NCBI GenBank assembly: GCA_017625035.1
Contig: JAGALX010000008.1
Coordinates: forward strand, 16,105-80,104
From: Clostridia bacterium
GTDB taxonomy: Bacteria > Bacillota > Clostridia > TANB77 > CAG-508
Direction: 5' to 3'
Length of the DNA stretch: 64,000 nt
Both the position numbers and the translations under genes were made by a program. Shown piece by piece: positions 1 through 9,114 of the stretch (position 1 is the first letter of the stretch; every line of letters begins with the position of its first letter). The notes under the pieces are model-generated. The model saw only the letters and a program-made list of their open reading frames with translations, was not told the origin of the DNA and did not search any database.

Positions 1-1
1 A

Positions 2-310
2 ATAATAACAATGTATCATGGAGCAGAATTTATAAAACAAGCAGAAGAACGATACGCACAAGTTGCAAAAGGAGGAATTCCAGAAAATATAAATGAAATA
101 AACCTAAGCAATGAATCAAGCGAAATGAAACTTGCAGATATATTAACAAAAGTAGGATTTGCAACATCAAAAAGTGAAGCAAGAAGAATGATACAAGGAA
201 ATGGAGTAAAAATAAATTCAGAAGTTGTAAATGATATAAATGCACAAGTAAAAATAGAAGGCGAAATAGTAATTCAATTTGGAAAAAATAAATTTGTAAA
301 AATAAAATAA
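2..310 (+). CDS. tyrS: Tyrosyl-tRNA synthetase, C-terminal part (partial)
   Basis: The frame is open from the left edge, so only the C-terminal ~102 residues are present. The first residues (IITMYHGAEF) match the conserved end of the TyrRS anticodon-binding region, where the usual text is EI-x-x-YHG. Residues from about 40 onward (KLADILTKVGF, SEARRMIQGNGVKIN) form an S4 RNA-binding domain, which in TyrRS contacts tRNA-Tyr. The enzyme charges tRNA-Tyr with tyrosine in the cytoplasm. The ATG at 11 lies inside the domain and is not the real start. No frame disruption is seen. Confidence 0.87.
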   Translation: MITMYHGAEFIKQAEERYAQVAKGGIPENINEINLSNESSEMKLADILTKVGFATSKSEARRMIQGNGVKINSEVVNDINAQVKIEGEIVIQFGKNKFVKIK

Positions 311-485
311 GCAAAGAAAGGAGCAATAATCCAATAAAAAATAATTCATATAATTAAATTATAAGTTATAAATCGAATTATAAATAAGATATAAATTAAA
401 TTATAATTATATATATCAAAATATAATAAATTAAAATAAATCGAAATATAAATCAAATTATAAATTGGATTATAAATAAACTAAA
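311..485. repeat. AT-rich intergenic region with degenerate short repeats
   Basis: No gene. The stretch is almost pure A/T and contains repeated variants of ATAAATCRAATTATAAAT in the same direction. It separates tyrS from the membrane glycosyltransferase. No convincing terminator hairpin was found. Confidence 0.4.
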
Positions 486-1979
486 ATGAAGAAAAAAATT
501 ACTATAAAAAACATACATATATTAGTTATAATAATAGGAATAATATTTAACTCAATAGGTATATTTCATCAAAATATATGGTTTGATGAAAGCTACTCAG
601 TAGCAATGGCAAACCATAATTGGATAGATATATGGAATATAGGCGGACATGATGTACATCCTGTTTTATATTATTGGATAATAAGCCTAATAAATGTCAT
701 AACAGGAGGCAGTATAATAGCCTACAGAGCATTTTCTTTAATATGTGTAGCACTACTTGGAATATTAGGATACACACATATTCGAAAAGACTTTGGCGAA
801 AAAACAGGAATACTATTTTCATTTTTTGCATATTTTTTACCAGTAGTATCCGTATTTTCAGCAGAAATAAGAATGTATTCAATGGCAGTACTACTAGTAA
901 CAATACTAGCAATATATGGATATAGAATTTACAAAGGTGAAACAACCTGGAAAAATTGGATAATATTCGAAATAACAAGTTTAGCATGTATATATGTACA
1001 CTATTATGGATTAATGGCAGCAGGTTTAATAAACCTAGTAATGCTAGTAAACTTCATAAAAAATCGTAGAAAAGAATCTATAATAAGAATAATAGTATTT
1101 GGAATATTGCAATTCATACTATATATTCCATGGATGTTATACTTTGTATCACAATTAAAACATGTATCAAAAGGATTTTGGATAGGATTTGAATTTCCAC
1201 ATACATTAATGGATTTATTAAGTTTTCAATACATAGGAAGTGTAGAAAATTGTTTTTTAGGAAATTTAAATAATTTCTATATTGTATTTGCATTATCAAT
1301 AATTTTATACATATATCTAGGTATAAAATTATTCAAAGAAAGAAAAAACAAAGAAAATATATTACCAGCAAAATTATCAATAGGAATATACTTAGCAGTA
1401 ATAATAGCTGCATTAGTAGTAACAGCACTAGCAAAAACATCAATATTATATTATCGTTACTTATTCGTAATAACAGGATTATACATATTCACACTAAGTT
1501 TTATAATATCAAAAGAGCAAAACAAAAAAGTAATTTTAGCAATATGTTTATTTACAGTAATAGTAGCAGTTATTAGTAATATAAATATGATAAAAATCAA
1601 CTACAGTAACAACAATATGAAACAAATAGAATACTTAAAACAAAACATTCAAGAAGGCGATTTAATAGTATATGAAGATATAGGAGTAGGCTCTGTAATA
1701 GCAAACCATTTTCCAAATAATAAACAATATTTTTACAATGAACAAAACTGGGGAGTAGAAGAAGCATACAAAGCATTTGGGCCACAAATGGATACATATA
1801 TTACAAAAGACTTTATGAATGAGTTATCTGGAAGAATATGGATTATAGATGGAGTATACGATACAACCTACCAAAAATTATTTAACAATGAACAATACAC
1901 ATTTGTAAGCCAACAAGCATTTATAACAGATTATCAGGAATATAGATATATGTTTACTTTAGTGACAAAAAATGAGTAA
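486..1979 (+). CDS. Membrane glycosyltransferase, GT39/PMT_2-like
   Basis: This 497-residue polytopic membrane protein has about ten or more hydrophobic segments. Near the N-terminus, after the first membrane segment, it carries FDESYSVA, the acidic DE motif typical of the first extracellular loop of GT39 (ArnT/PMT-like) lipid-linked sugar transferases. GHDVHPVLYYW follows, also family-typical. The C-terminal ~120 residues form a soluble, presumably extracytoplasmic domain. The likely role is transfer of a sugar from a polyprenyl-phosphate donor to a cell-surface acceptor; the substrate cannot be read from sequence. Neighbouring uppP (undecaprenyl recycling) and an LCP ligase fit an envelope role. 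Confidence 0.75.
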   Translation: MKKKITIKNIHILVIIIGIIFNSIGIFHQNIWFDESYSVAMANHNWIDIWNIGGHDVHPVLYYWIISLINVITGGSIIAYRAFSLICVALLGILGYTHIRKDFGEKTGILFSFFAYFLPVVSVFSAEIRMYSMAVLLVTILAIYGYRIYKGETTWKNWIIFEITSLACIYVHYYGLMAAGLINLVMLVNFIKNRRKESIIRIIVFGILQFILYIPWMLYFVSQLKHVSKGFWIGFEFPHTLMDLLSFQYIGSVENCFLGNLNNFYIVFALSIILYIYLGIKLFKERKNKENILPAKLSIGIYLAVIIAALVVTALAKTSILYYRYLFVITGLYIFTLSFIISKEQNKKVILAICLFTVIVAVISNINMIKINYSNNNMKQIEYLKQNIQEGDLIVYEDIGVGSVIANHFPNNKQYFYNEQNWGVEEAYKAFGPQMDTYITKDFMNELSGRIWIIDGVYDTTYQKLFNNEQYTFVSQQAFITDYQEYRYMFTLVTKNE

Positions 1980-2130
1980 AAAATTATAAATTGATGCAAA
2001 TAGGTCAAATGAAGAGTTAAAACTAAATACATTTGTGCCTAATTGTAACTAAAACAAAAAATAATATATATATTTTCAAAACAGTAAGTAACAATAGTAT
2101 ATTAAAACATAAGATAGGAGGAATAAAAAA

Positions 2131-2985
2131 ATGGATTTTATAAAAGCGATTATATTTGGTATAGTAGAAGGTATAACCGAATGGCTACCAGTAAGTAGTA
2201 CAGGGCACTTAATTTTACTAGAAAGTTTTATGAAATTTAAAAATGTATCGGAAAATTTTTTCGACATGTTTGATGTAGTAATACAATTAGGAGCAATACT
2301 TGCAGTTGTATTAATATATTTTAAAGACATATGGCCATTTACAAACAAAAAACAAAATGCAATTTCAAACAAAGGTTTACTATCACACTTAGATAAAAAC
2401 ATAACAAATCTATGGGGAAAAATATTAGTAGCATGTGTACCAGCAGCAATAGTAGGATTATTATTTGACGAAAAATTTGAAGAGTTATTTTATAATCCAA
2501 CAAGTGTATCAATAGCATTAATAGTATTTGGAATAGCTTTTATAATAATAGAAAATTGGCACAAAGGAAAGAAAACTAAAATAAATAGTATAGCAGCAAT
2601 TACATATAAAGATGCGTTAATAATAGGAATATTTCAATTATTAGCAGCAATATTTCCAGGAGTATCACGCTCAGGAGCAACAATAATAGGAGCTTTATTA
2701 ATAGGAGTATCTAGAAAAGTATCTGCAGAATTCACATTTTATTTAGCAATTCCAGTAATGTTCGGAGCAAGCTTATTAAAAATAGCAAAATTCGGGCTAT
2801 CATTTACAGCAACAGAATTTATAGCACTTATATTAGGAATGGTAACAGCATTTTTAGTATCAGTATGGATAATCAAGTTCTTAATGAATTATATCAAAAA
2901 ACATGATTTCAAAGTGTTTGGTTGGTATAGAATTGCTATAGGATTATTGGTATTAGTTTTAGGTTTTTTCGGTGTTGTAAAGTAA
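2131..2985 (+). CDS. uppP: Undecaprenyl-diphosphatase UppP/BacA
   Basis: A 284-residue membrane protein that dephosphorylates undecaprenyl pyrophosphate to recycle the carrier for peptidoglycan and polysaccharide synthesis; its loss usually causes bacitracin sensitivity. Both signature motifs are present: EGITEWLPVSSTGH near residue 11 and PGVSRSGAT near residue 176. Length and the even spread of hydrophobic helices match the family. The start ATG follows AGGAGG at a good distance. It is monocistronic, ending at a strong hairpin terminator. Confidence 0.95.
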   Translation: MDFIKAIIFGIVEGITEWLPVSSTGHLILLESFMKFKNVSENFFDMFDVVIQLGAILAVVLIYFKDIWPFTNKKQNAISNKGLLSHLDKNITNLWGKILVACVPAAIVGLLFDEKFEELFYNPTSVSIALIVFGIAFIIIENWHKGKKTKINSIAAITYKDALIIGIFQLLAAIFPGVSRSGATIIGALLIGVSRKVSAEFTFYLAIPVMFGASLLKIAKFGLSFTATEFIALILGMVTAFLVSVWIIKFLMNYIKKHDFKVFGWYRIAIGLLVLVLGFFGVVK

Positions 2986-3018
2986 AATATTATAATACAA
3001 TTATTAGCGATAATATGA

Positions 3019-3048
3019 AAAAATCACACTTATTTGTGTGATTTTTTT
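3019..3048 (+). terminator. Terminator after uppP
   Basis: AAATCACAC and GTGTGATTT form a perfect stem with a short loop, followed by a T run. It lies between the convergent uppP and LCP genes and could work both ways. Confidence 0.85.
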
Positions 3049-3115
3049 CTTTCCCTAAGCTATACTATTTTTACTTAAATTTATTATAGCATTATATTTA
3101 ATTTCTATGCAAACA

Positions 3116-4135
3116 CTATTTTTTATATCCAGTATTTTTAACAATTTTATCACTAATATTTTTAACTGTATCAGTAGGCTCATAATTTTCAGCACCAAAT
3201 AACTCTTTATGTAATTGAGAAACATTGCTTTCTAAATCAACAGGAACACCATACCATCTATCTTTAGTAATTCCCTTAGTTTTATAAGGCCAACCAAAAC
3301 TATCAGAAACATTAAAAGAAGCTATTTTTGGAATCATACCAATTATTTCATTTTCTTTTAAATTAGTAGAAACATGAGGTAAAATAGTATCTGCCAAATT
3401 ATTTAATTCACCAACACCCATAGTTTTTGCTTTATTAAATACAGCAGTTAAAACATCTCTCATACGCTCTGTACGTTTATAATCTCCACCATCTGTATAA
3501 CGAATTCTACAGTAAGCCAAAGCTTGTACACCATCTAAAGTATAAGTACCAGATTTATTAATATTTTTTGAAGATGTACCAAATTGCTTGTTTAAAGAAT
3601 TAATATAACTATTAATATATTTAACTTCTTGTGAGTCTAAATTCATTTGTATACCATGAACACTATCAACAACAGTACGAACAGTATCAAAATTAATAGC
3701 AACAAATTCTGTGATGTTTAAATCTAAGTTTTGATTTAAAGTATTCAAAGCAAGTTTAGGTCCACCATAAGAATATGCATGAGTAACTTTATCTAAACCA
3801 TGACCATCAATGTTTAAATAGGTATCTCTGTAAACAGACATTATTTTAACATCATTTGTTTTTTCATTAAGACTTATAATCATAATACAATCACTTCTGT
3901 TACCAGTACCAAAAGTATCTGATCTAGCATCAATTCCAAAAAGAGCAATGTTACGGTATGTAGCTAAAGAATCAGTAACACCTTGGTTTACAATAATTTC
4001 AGATTTAGGTATATCCACATATTCTACTTTACCTAGTTTATTTTTTAAATAAAAATATGCTGTGGAAATCATTGTAATAACAATAATTAAAATAGATATA
4101 AATAGGATGAGTAATATTTTTAAAAATAAATTCAT
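3116..4135 (-). CDS. LytR-CpsA-Psr (LCP) family glycopolymer ligase
   Basis: The protein (339 residues from the ATG at 4135) has an N-terminal membrane anchor (residues ~4-28) and then an extracellular LCP domain. Diagnostic elements are GIDARSDTFGTGNRSD, SVYRDTYLNI, the following DKVTHAYSYGG, and late arginines in YCRIRYTDGGDYKRTERMR that bind the polyprenyl pyrophosphate. LCP proteins attach wall teichoic acid or capsule polymers from the lipid carrier to peptidoglycan. Upstream in-frame starts (TTG 4156, GTG 4165) would add a basic N-terminal tail, and the ribosome site does not clearly decide. Orientation is opposite to its neighbours. Confidence 0.88.
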   Translation of the reverse strand: MNLFLKILLILFISILIIVITMISTAYFYLKNKLGKVEYVDIPKSEIIVNQGVTDSLATYRNIALFGIDARSDTFGTGNRSDCIMIISLNEKTNDVKIMSVYRDTYLNIDGHGLDKVTHAYSYGGPKLALNTLNQNLDLNITEFVAINFDTVRTVVDSVHGIQMNLDSQEVKYINSYINSLNKQFGTSSKNINKSGTYTLDGVQALAYCRIRYTDGGDYKRTERMRDVLTAVFNKAKTMGVGELNNLADTILPHVSTNLKENEIIGMIPKIASFNVSDSFGWPYKTKGITKDRWYGVPVDLESNVSQLHKELFGAENYEPTDTVKNISDKIVKNTGYKK

Positions 4136-4426
4136 TTTCTTTTCTTTTCTTGACAAAATAATCACTTCTTTCTTCTGTATTTGATATATAGTTTATAATA
4201 AAATTGGGAAGTTGTAAAGTGGTGAGGTAAAAAAATATGCAGAATTATGTTAACTGAAATGGAGATGTGTGTTAAAATTAGTGTAGTTTTTAGAATGGGG
4301 AACCATTCAAATTAATTTTGGTTATCAGGAAAATCTATTATAGAGGTTCCTGTTAATATAGTAGGCGCATTCCTGTGGTCAGGAGGAATGCTAGAGTTAT
4401 AGTTAGTTATGGAAAGGTGATATTCA

Positions 4427-5011
4427 ATGAAAATTTACACTGTGCGGGGAAAATCCGTAATAGCGAAAAAGCCAAGAAAGTGGCCATCTGTCAAAGCGAT
4501 TACCCAGAGGGGGATGTTGTTAGAAATATGTCAAAACAATTTAAACTGGTTAGACCAAGCATATTTAGGTCCCTTTTTTAATAACTGGAAAAATTTAGTG
4601 AACAAAGAACATACTCCTATAGGAGGTGTTCTCATCATGAACGATGAAGGCGTTGAAGAAATATTTATTGACGTTATTCATATTCAAAATCAAGTTTGGC
4701 AGTTGAACTACTACGAAGCTGAGAATGGAAAACGCGACAAATCTTGCAAAATGTCAATAATAGCAGATTTTACAGCAATTCCGACGGAATGTATCTTAGC
4801 TTATGTAGAAAAAGACTCGTTAGGAAATATTGGCGAGTGTAACGAATATATGCTAAAAATTGTGCAGTTTATGACTGCGGTGCGAGCATATATGATTATG
4901 TCCCATCTGACAGACGGTCCTATGCCAGAATCGGCTACGGACACAAGTTGGAGAAAAGCTACTATTGAGCCAGTATCTATAAACCTTTTTGGTAAAATGG
5001 TTATGATCTGA
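4427..5011 (+). CDS. Orphan hypothetical protein, composition unlike neighbours
   Basis: Open frame of 194 residues, not recognised. Base composition and codon choice are visibly less AT-biased than the flanks (GCG, CGA, CGC, GGC), suggesting recent transfer. The start is uncertain. The ATG at 4427 has a modest AGGTG site, whereas the ATG at 4637 has a far better AGGAGGTG with 8-base spacing and would give 125 residues. The long version contains an in-frame CGG at 4448-4450 that cannot be +1 recoded because a stop follows four codons on. The short version contains none. No signal peptide or membrane segment is seen. Confidence 0.45.
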   Translation: MKIYTVRGKSVIAKKPRKWPSVKAITQRGMLLEICQNNLNWLDQAYLGPFFNNWKNLVNKEHTPIGGVLIMNDEGVEEIFIDVIHIQNQVWQLNYYEAENGKRDKSCKMSIIADFTAIPTECILAYVEKDSLGNIGECNEYMLKIVQFMTAVRAYMIMSHLTDGPMPESATDTSWRKATIEPVSINLFGKMVMI

Positions 5012-5018
5012 CTTATTA

Positions 5019-5055
5019 AATGAGTGATATTGTGCAAACAGTATCGCTCATTTTG
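5019..5055 (+). terminator. Terminator-like hairpin after the orphan ORF
   Basis: ATGAGTGATA at 5020-5029 pairs imperfectly with TATCGCTCAT at 5042-5051, followed by TTTT. Confidence 0.55.
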
Positions 5056-5136
5056 CATATTATAAGAAGTATAAATCAGGTGATATATATATATTCCCAC
5101 AAATTCTTGATAAACTAAACTATGGCAACCATACCT

Positions 5137-5177
5137 AAATAAGCATTTTGTAGAAATACAGAGCGCTTATTTTTTTG
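5137..5177 (+). terminator. Second terminator-like hairpin
   Basis: AAATAAGC (5137-5144) pairs with GCTTATTT (5164-5171), followed by a T run. It lies in the 345-base non-coding gap upstream of the ATPase/RloB pair. Apart from this, the preceding hairpin and the promoter at 5306, nothing else was seen in that gap. Confidence 0.55.
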
Positions 5178-5305
5178 TATTAACCACTTATCTTACCACA
5201 ACCTAAGCAAGAAATAAATGATTTATTCGCAATTAATCAGAAACGTTTTTTTCACATCTGACAGAATAAAAAATTTAAAAAAGTATATAATTATAGTAAA
5301 AGCAA

Positions 5306-5334
5306 TTGACAAAAGTGAAAAAATCACATAAAAT
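5306..5334 (+). promoter_or_regulatory. Sigma-A promoter for the ATPase/RloB operon
   Basis: TTGACA at 5306-5311, a 17-base spacer, and TAAAAT at 5329-5334, directly upstream of the AAAGGAGGA ribosome site of the ATPase gene. Confidence 0.65.
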
Positions 5335-5357
5335 ACATTAAAGGAGGAAGCAAAATT

Positions 5358-6734
5358 ATGTTGATAAGATTCAAAGTATCTAATTTTCTATCTTTTGATA
5401 AGGTTCAAGAAATTTCTATGATATCTGGAAAAACTAGAACAAAAGAAGAACATATTCAAGAAGATGGAGATTTAAAATTATTAAAATTTTCTGCTTTATT
5501 TGGAGCTAATGCATCAGGAAAATCAAGTTTGCTAAAAGCTATAAATTTTGCTCAGAGTATAATAATTAGAGGCATTCAATTTAGTAGTAATATGTATTGC
5601 AAAATCAATTCAAAAAACAAAGATAAGATAACAACATTTGATTTTGAAATTAAATTAAATAATAAATATTACTCATATGGATTTGACGTTTTATTATCGA
5701 AAAATTCGATAAAAGCAGAATGGTTATATGAATTAAATAAGAATGGTGATGAAAAGAAAATTTTTGTTAGAGAGATAAATAAAGATATTGATTTAAATGA
5801 ACAATATTTTAATGATAAAATATCTTTAGAAAGATTAAAAATATATGCAATGGATATTCAAAATCAAGATAATGTTTTATTTTTAACTGTTATGAATAAA
5901 AATAAAAACAACTTATATCAAGATAGAAATAATAGCATTATTATATTTAAGGATATTTATACTTGGTTTGAACAAGTTTTAGTAGTTATACCTCCAGAAG
6001 GAAAAATGATAGATGATTCTTATTATGCTTCAGAAGAAAATTTAGAAAAAATAACAGAAATTGTTTCTAAATTTGGAACTGGAATAAGCAAATGTAAAAT
6101 AGAACCTATAAAGTTAGAAGAATTATCAACAAGAATACCACCACAAATTTTAAGTGATGTAATAAAATTTACAGAACAAAACTATATGAATGCTGCTAAA
6201 CAAGGACAAAAACATGTAAAAGCCAACTCTTTTTTAAGAGCTAACAATGAACTATATATTTTTGAAAAAGCAAAAAGTGAATCATTAGAAATTAAAACAA
6301 TCAAATTTGAACATATTAACAATGAAGGAGAATATTCTTTTTCAGAAGAATCTGATGGAACTAGAAGAATACTAGATTTAATAGAAATTTTATTGAACAA
6401 TAAAACAAATAGAGTATATTTTATTGATGAATTAGATAGATGTTTACACCCACAATTAACTTATAAATTTATAGATGAATTCTTAAAAAATAAAAATAGA
6501 AATAATATTCAATTAATTGTGACAACACATGAATCTAGACTTTTAAATTTTGATTTATTAAGAAGAGATGAAATATGGTTTGCAAATAGAGAAAAAAATG
6601 GACCAACAAAACTATATTCATTAGAAGATTACAATGAAAGATTTGATAAAAAAATAGATAAAGCATATTTAGAAGGAAGATATGGAGGAGTTCCTATATT
6701 TGAAACATTATTTCCGTTAGGAGATGATGAATAG
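5358..6734 (+). CDS. AAA/ABC-type ATPase, RloA/AbiLi-like defence protein
   Basis: A 458-residue protein of the SMC/ABC-like AAA family. It has an N-terminal MLIRFKVSNFLSF strand, Walker A GANASGKS near residue 53, a signature-like SDGTRR segment (~336), Walker B VYFIDELD (~352) and a switch histidine in TTHES (~394). The 1-base overlap with a downstream RloB-family gene is characteristic of RloA/RloB or AbiL-type abortive infection modules. ATP turnover would control the RloB partner. The biological target is not predictable from sequence. Confidence 0.8.
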   Translation: MLIRFKVSNFLSFDKVQEISMISGKTRTKEEHIQEDGDLKLLKFSALFGANASGKSSLLKAINFAQSIIIRGIQFSSNMYCKINSKNKDKITTFDFEIKLNNKYYSYGFDVLLSKNSIKAEWLYELNKNGDEKKIFVREINKDIDLNEQYFNDKISLERLKIYAMDIQNQDNVLFLTVMNKNKNNLYQDRNNSIIIFKDIYTWFEQVLVVIPPEGKMIDDSYYASEENLEKITEIVSKFGTGISKCKIEPIKLEELSTRIPPQILSDVIKFTEQNYMNAAKQGQKHVKANSFLRANNELYIFEKAKSESLEIKTIKFEHINNEGEYSFSEESDGTRRILDLIEILLNNKTNRVYFIDELDRCLHPQLTYKFIDEFLKNKNRNNIQLIVTTHESRLLNFDLLRRDEIWFANREKNGPTKLYSLEDYNERFDKKIDKAYLEGRYGGVPIFETLFPLGDDE

Positions 6735-7396
6735 TGAGAGAAGCAAGTAAATTAGAAAGAACTTCATTAGGATTAAATCCAAAATCCAAATATTATATTA
6801 TTCCTGAAGGAGAAAAAACAGAAATACAATATTTTTTAGGAATTAGAGATAATGCCAGAGAAATAAATATTAATTCTCTTATTGAAGTAATTCCAATTGA
6901 AAATGATGAAGAGGAATTAGGGCAGAGTCATCCTATAAGAAAAATAACTAATTTTAATGAAGATATTAAAAATAATAAATTCTTATATGACAACGAAATA
7001 GATAAAGTTTGCTTTGTTATAGACAGAGATCCACAGAATTTTAGTGAACATCAATATGATGACTTCTTACAAATGTGTAAAGAGTATACTTATAAAGTAT
7101 ATGTTTCTAATCCTACTTTTGAATTGTTTTTATTAATGCATGATGATAAAATATTTGATATAGATAGAATAGCTATGCTAGAAAATAGAAAAGTTAGTAA
7201 TAGTAAAAGATTTTTGGAACTTAAGTTGTCAGAAATTTTTGGTTGCAACAAGAAAAATATAAATTTTGAAAAGTTTAAGCCTAATATAAAGAAAGCCATA
7301 AATAATGAAAAACAATTTGAAGAAAATCTTATGGACTTAAAAAATAATCTTGGTTCAAATGTAGGAATCTTGTTAGACGAAATGATAGAAAATTAA
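6734..7396 (+). CDS. RloB-family protein (AbiLii-like)
   Basis: A 220-residue RloB-like protein. The N-terminal text YYIIPEGEKTEIQYFLGI and the later CFVIDRDPQ with NPTFELFLLMH are the conserved core of the RloB family, a Toprim-like fold thought to be the nuclease effector of the pair. It starts with GTG at 6734, sharing one base with the TAG of the ATPase gene, so the two are translationally coupled. The terminator at 7425-7466 closes the two-gene unit. An effector role in phage defence is inferred from family and partner. Confidence 0.78.
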   Translation: MREASKLERTSLGLNPKSKYYIIPEGEKTEIQYFLGIRDNAREININSLIEVIPIENDEEELGQSHPIRKITNFNEDIKNNKFLYDNEIDKVCFVIDRDPQNFSEHQYDDFLQMCKEYTYKVYVSNPTFELFLLMHDDKIFDIDRIAMLENRKVSNSKRFLELKLSEIFGCNKKNINFEKFKPNIKKAINNEKQFEENLMDLKNNLGSNVGILLDEMIEN

Positions 7397-7424
7397 TAAT
7401 AAAATTCGCTAGTTATACTAAAGC

Positions 7425-7466
7425 AAACCCTCCTTGTTAGACAAAATGTTTAACAAGGAGGGTTTA
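7425..7466 (+). terminator. Strong terminator after rloB-like gene
   Basis: AAACCCTCCTTGTTA pairs with TAACAAGGAGGGTTT across a short loop, forming a long near-perfect stem ending in a short T run. Confidence 0.85.
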
Positions 7467-7858
7467 TTCATATAAAAATATTTATTTGAATTAGACAATG
7501 CATATCGTAATATTGTAAATATATCATCTCATACTTTATGTCCTGAATTTTTTATAAATACAATAAAAATGATAATAGAAAAATTACAAAATTGTTTTGA
7601 AAAAGGAAAAGTTTTTCTCGCCCAAAACTATCAATTCGACACGAAACGAATCAAAAAGCCAAAAAAGCCAAAAATACCTTGAAAAAACTATAACAATATG
7701 ATAAAATAAAAGCATTCACGGAAACGTAAAATGCACAATATAAACTACAATAAATTCAGTTAAAAAAATCAATACAGAAGAAAAAAATCTATATAACGTA
7801 AAGTAATTTACAAATAGTAGAAAATGAAAAATCAAAAAAATTGGGGGAAATTTCTATT
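7467..7858. other. Intergenic region with a possible gene remnant
   Basis: About 390 bases without a complete gene. A plus-strand frame from about 7479 to 7681 reads as plausible protein (ELDNAYRNIVNI ... FEKGKVFLAQNY) but has no start codon, so it looks like a decayed gene end. The AT-rich leader of the polysaccharide operon follows. No clear promoter could be picked out. Confidence 0.35.
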
Positions 7859-8617
7859 ATGGAAAGATTAATAACTGAAATTGGTCAAGTAGAGCAAACT
7901 AAAAAAAATAAAGAAATAACAAAAAGTGAAATAAAATCACCAGTTAAACATACAAAAGCATTCAGAGCAATGCAATTATTTAAAATGCACCTAAAAAATG
8001 ACTCATACATATTTTTAAAAAGAACATTTGACATATGTGTAGGATTAGTAGGTTCAATGCTATTACTACCAATAATGCTAATAGTAAAAATAGCGAATTT
8101 AAAAAATGGAGATAATGACCCAGTATTATTCAAACAAAAAAGAATAGGAAAAAATGGAAAAGAAATAAACATATACAAAATAAGATCAATGATTCCAAAT
8201 GCAGAACAAGTATTAGAAAAATTGATGAAAGAAAATCCAAAAATAAAAGAAGAATACGAAAAAAACAAAAAATTAGAAAACGACCCACGTATAACTAAAG
8301 TAGGAGCTTTCATTCGCAAAACCAGTTTAGACGAATTTGGTCAATTTATAAACATATTAAAAGGAGATATGGCAGTAGTAGGTCCACGTCCATATTTACC
8401 AAGAGAAAAAGGCGATATGGGAGATTACTATAATGATGTTATACAATGCAAACCAGGTCTAACAGGTTTATGGCAAGTTGAAGGCAGAAGTGATATTGGT
8501 TTTGAAAACAGATGCAGATTAGATAGATTTTATAATAAACATAAAGGATTGTGGTTTGATACAAAAATATTTTTAAAAACTTTTGTGTCTGTGTTAAAGA
8601 GCAAAGGTGCGAAATAA
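7859..8617 (+). CDS. Priming undecaprenyl-phosphate sugar-phosphate transferase
   Basis: A bacterial sugar transferase (WcaJ/WbaP C-terminal type), 252 residues. It has one membrane hairpin around residues 50-75 (FDICVGLVGSMLLLP). The catalytic domain contains LFKQKRIGKNGKEINIYKIRSM, DPRITKVGAFIRKTSLDE, the VVGPRP motif and PGLTGLWQVEGRSD. It puts the first sugar-1-phosphate on undecaprenyl phosphate and so starts repeat-unit assembly. The ATG at 7859 is preferred over the TTG at 7841 because GGGGGAA lies 9 bases before it. First gene of the exopolysaccharide operon. Confidence 0.92.
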   Translation: MERLITEIGQVEQTKKNKEITKSEIKSPVKHTKAFRAMQLFKMHLKNDSYIFLKRTFDICVGLVGSMLLLPIMLIVKIANLKNGDNDPVLFKQKRIGKNGKEINIYKIRSMIPNAEQVLEKLMKENPKIKEEYEKNKKLENDPRITKVGAFIRKTSLDEFGQFINILKGDMAVVGPRPYLPREKGDMGDYYNDVIQCKPGLTGLWQVEGRSDIGFENRCRLDRFYNKHKGLWFDTKIFLKTFVSVLKSKGAK

Positions 8618-8647
8618 ACAATTATAGATAAAGAGAGGATTAAAAAG

Positions 8648-9097
8648 ATGAAAATAGCAATAGTAGGTTCAAGTGGAGGACATTTAACACATATGTGGAT
8701 GTTAAAAGATTTTTGGAAAAAACATGATAGATTTTGGGTTACATTTAATAAAACAGATGCACAAAGTTTATTGAAAGATGAAAAAAAGTATTGGTGTCAT
8801 TATCCAACCAACAGAAATATACCTAACTTAATAAAAAATACATTTTTAGCATTAAAAATATTAATAAAGGAAAAACCAGACTTAATAATATCATCAGGAG
8901 CAGCAGTATCAATGCCGTTTTTCTTACTAGGAAAAATTTTTAGAAAAAAACTAGTATACATAGAAGTTTTCGATAGAATTGATAAACCTACTGTAAGCGG
9001 AAAATTTTGTTATAAATTAGCTGATAAATTTATTGTTCAATGGGAAGAGCAATTAAAAGTATATCCAAAAGCAATAAACTTAGGAAGTATTTTCTAA
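8648..9097 (+). CDS. Alg14/PssD-like glycosyltransferase membrane subunit
   Basis: A 149-residue protein starting IAIVGSSGGHLTHMW, the Alg14/PssD signature, with a hydrophobic segment around LIISSGAAVSMPFFLLG. In this family it anchors and partners the Alg13-like subunit encoded next, and together they form a GT-B enzyme adding the second sugar to the lipid-linked primer. The following gene starts 18 bases after this stop, supporting coupled expression. Confidence 0.88.
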   Translation: MKIAIVGSSGGHLTHMWMLKDFWKKHDRFWVTFNKTDAQSLLKDEKKYWCHYPTNRNIPNLIKNTFLALKILIKEKPDLIISSGAAVSMPFFLLGKIFRKKLVYIEVFDRIDKPTVSGKFCYKLADKFIVQWEEQLKVYPKAINLGSIF

Positions 9098-9114
9098 AAA
9101 ATGGGAGGTATAAA

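Noticed and set aside
4375..4581. 68-residue ORF overlapping the orphan gene
   Set aside because: No ribosome site, different frame from the better ORF, ends abruptly.
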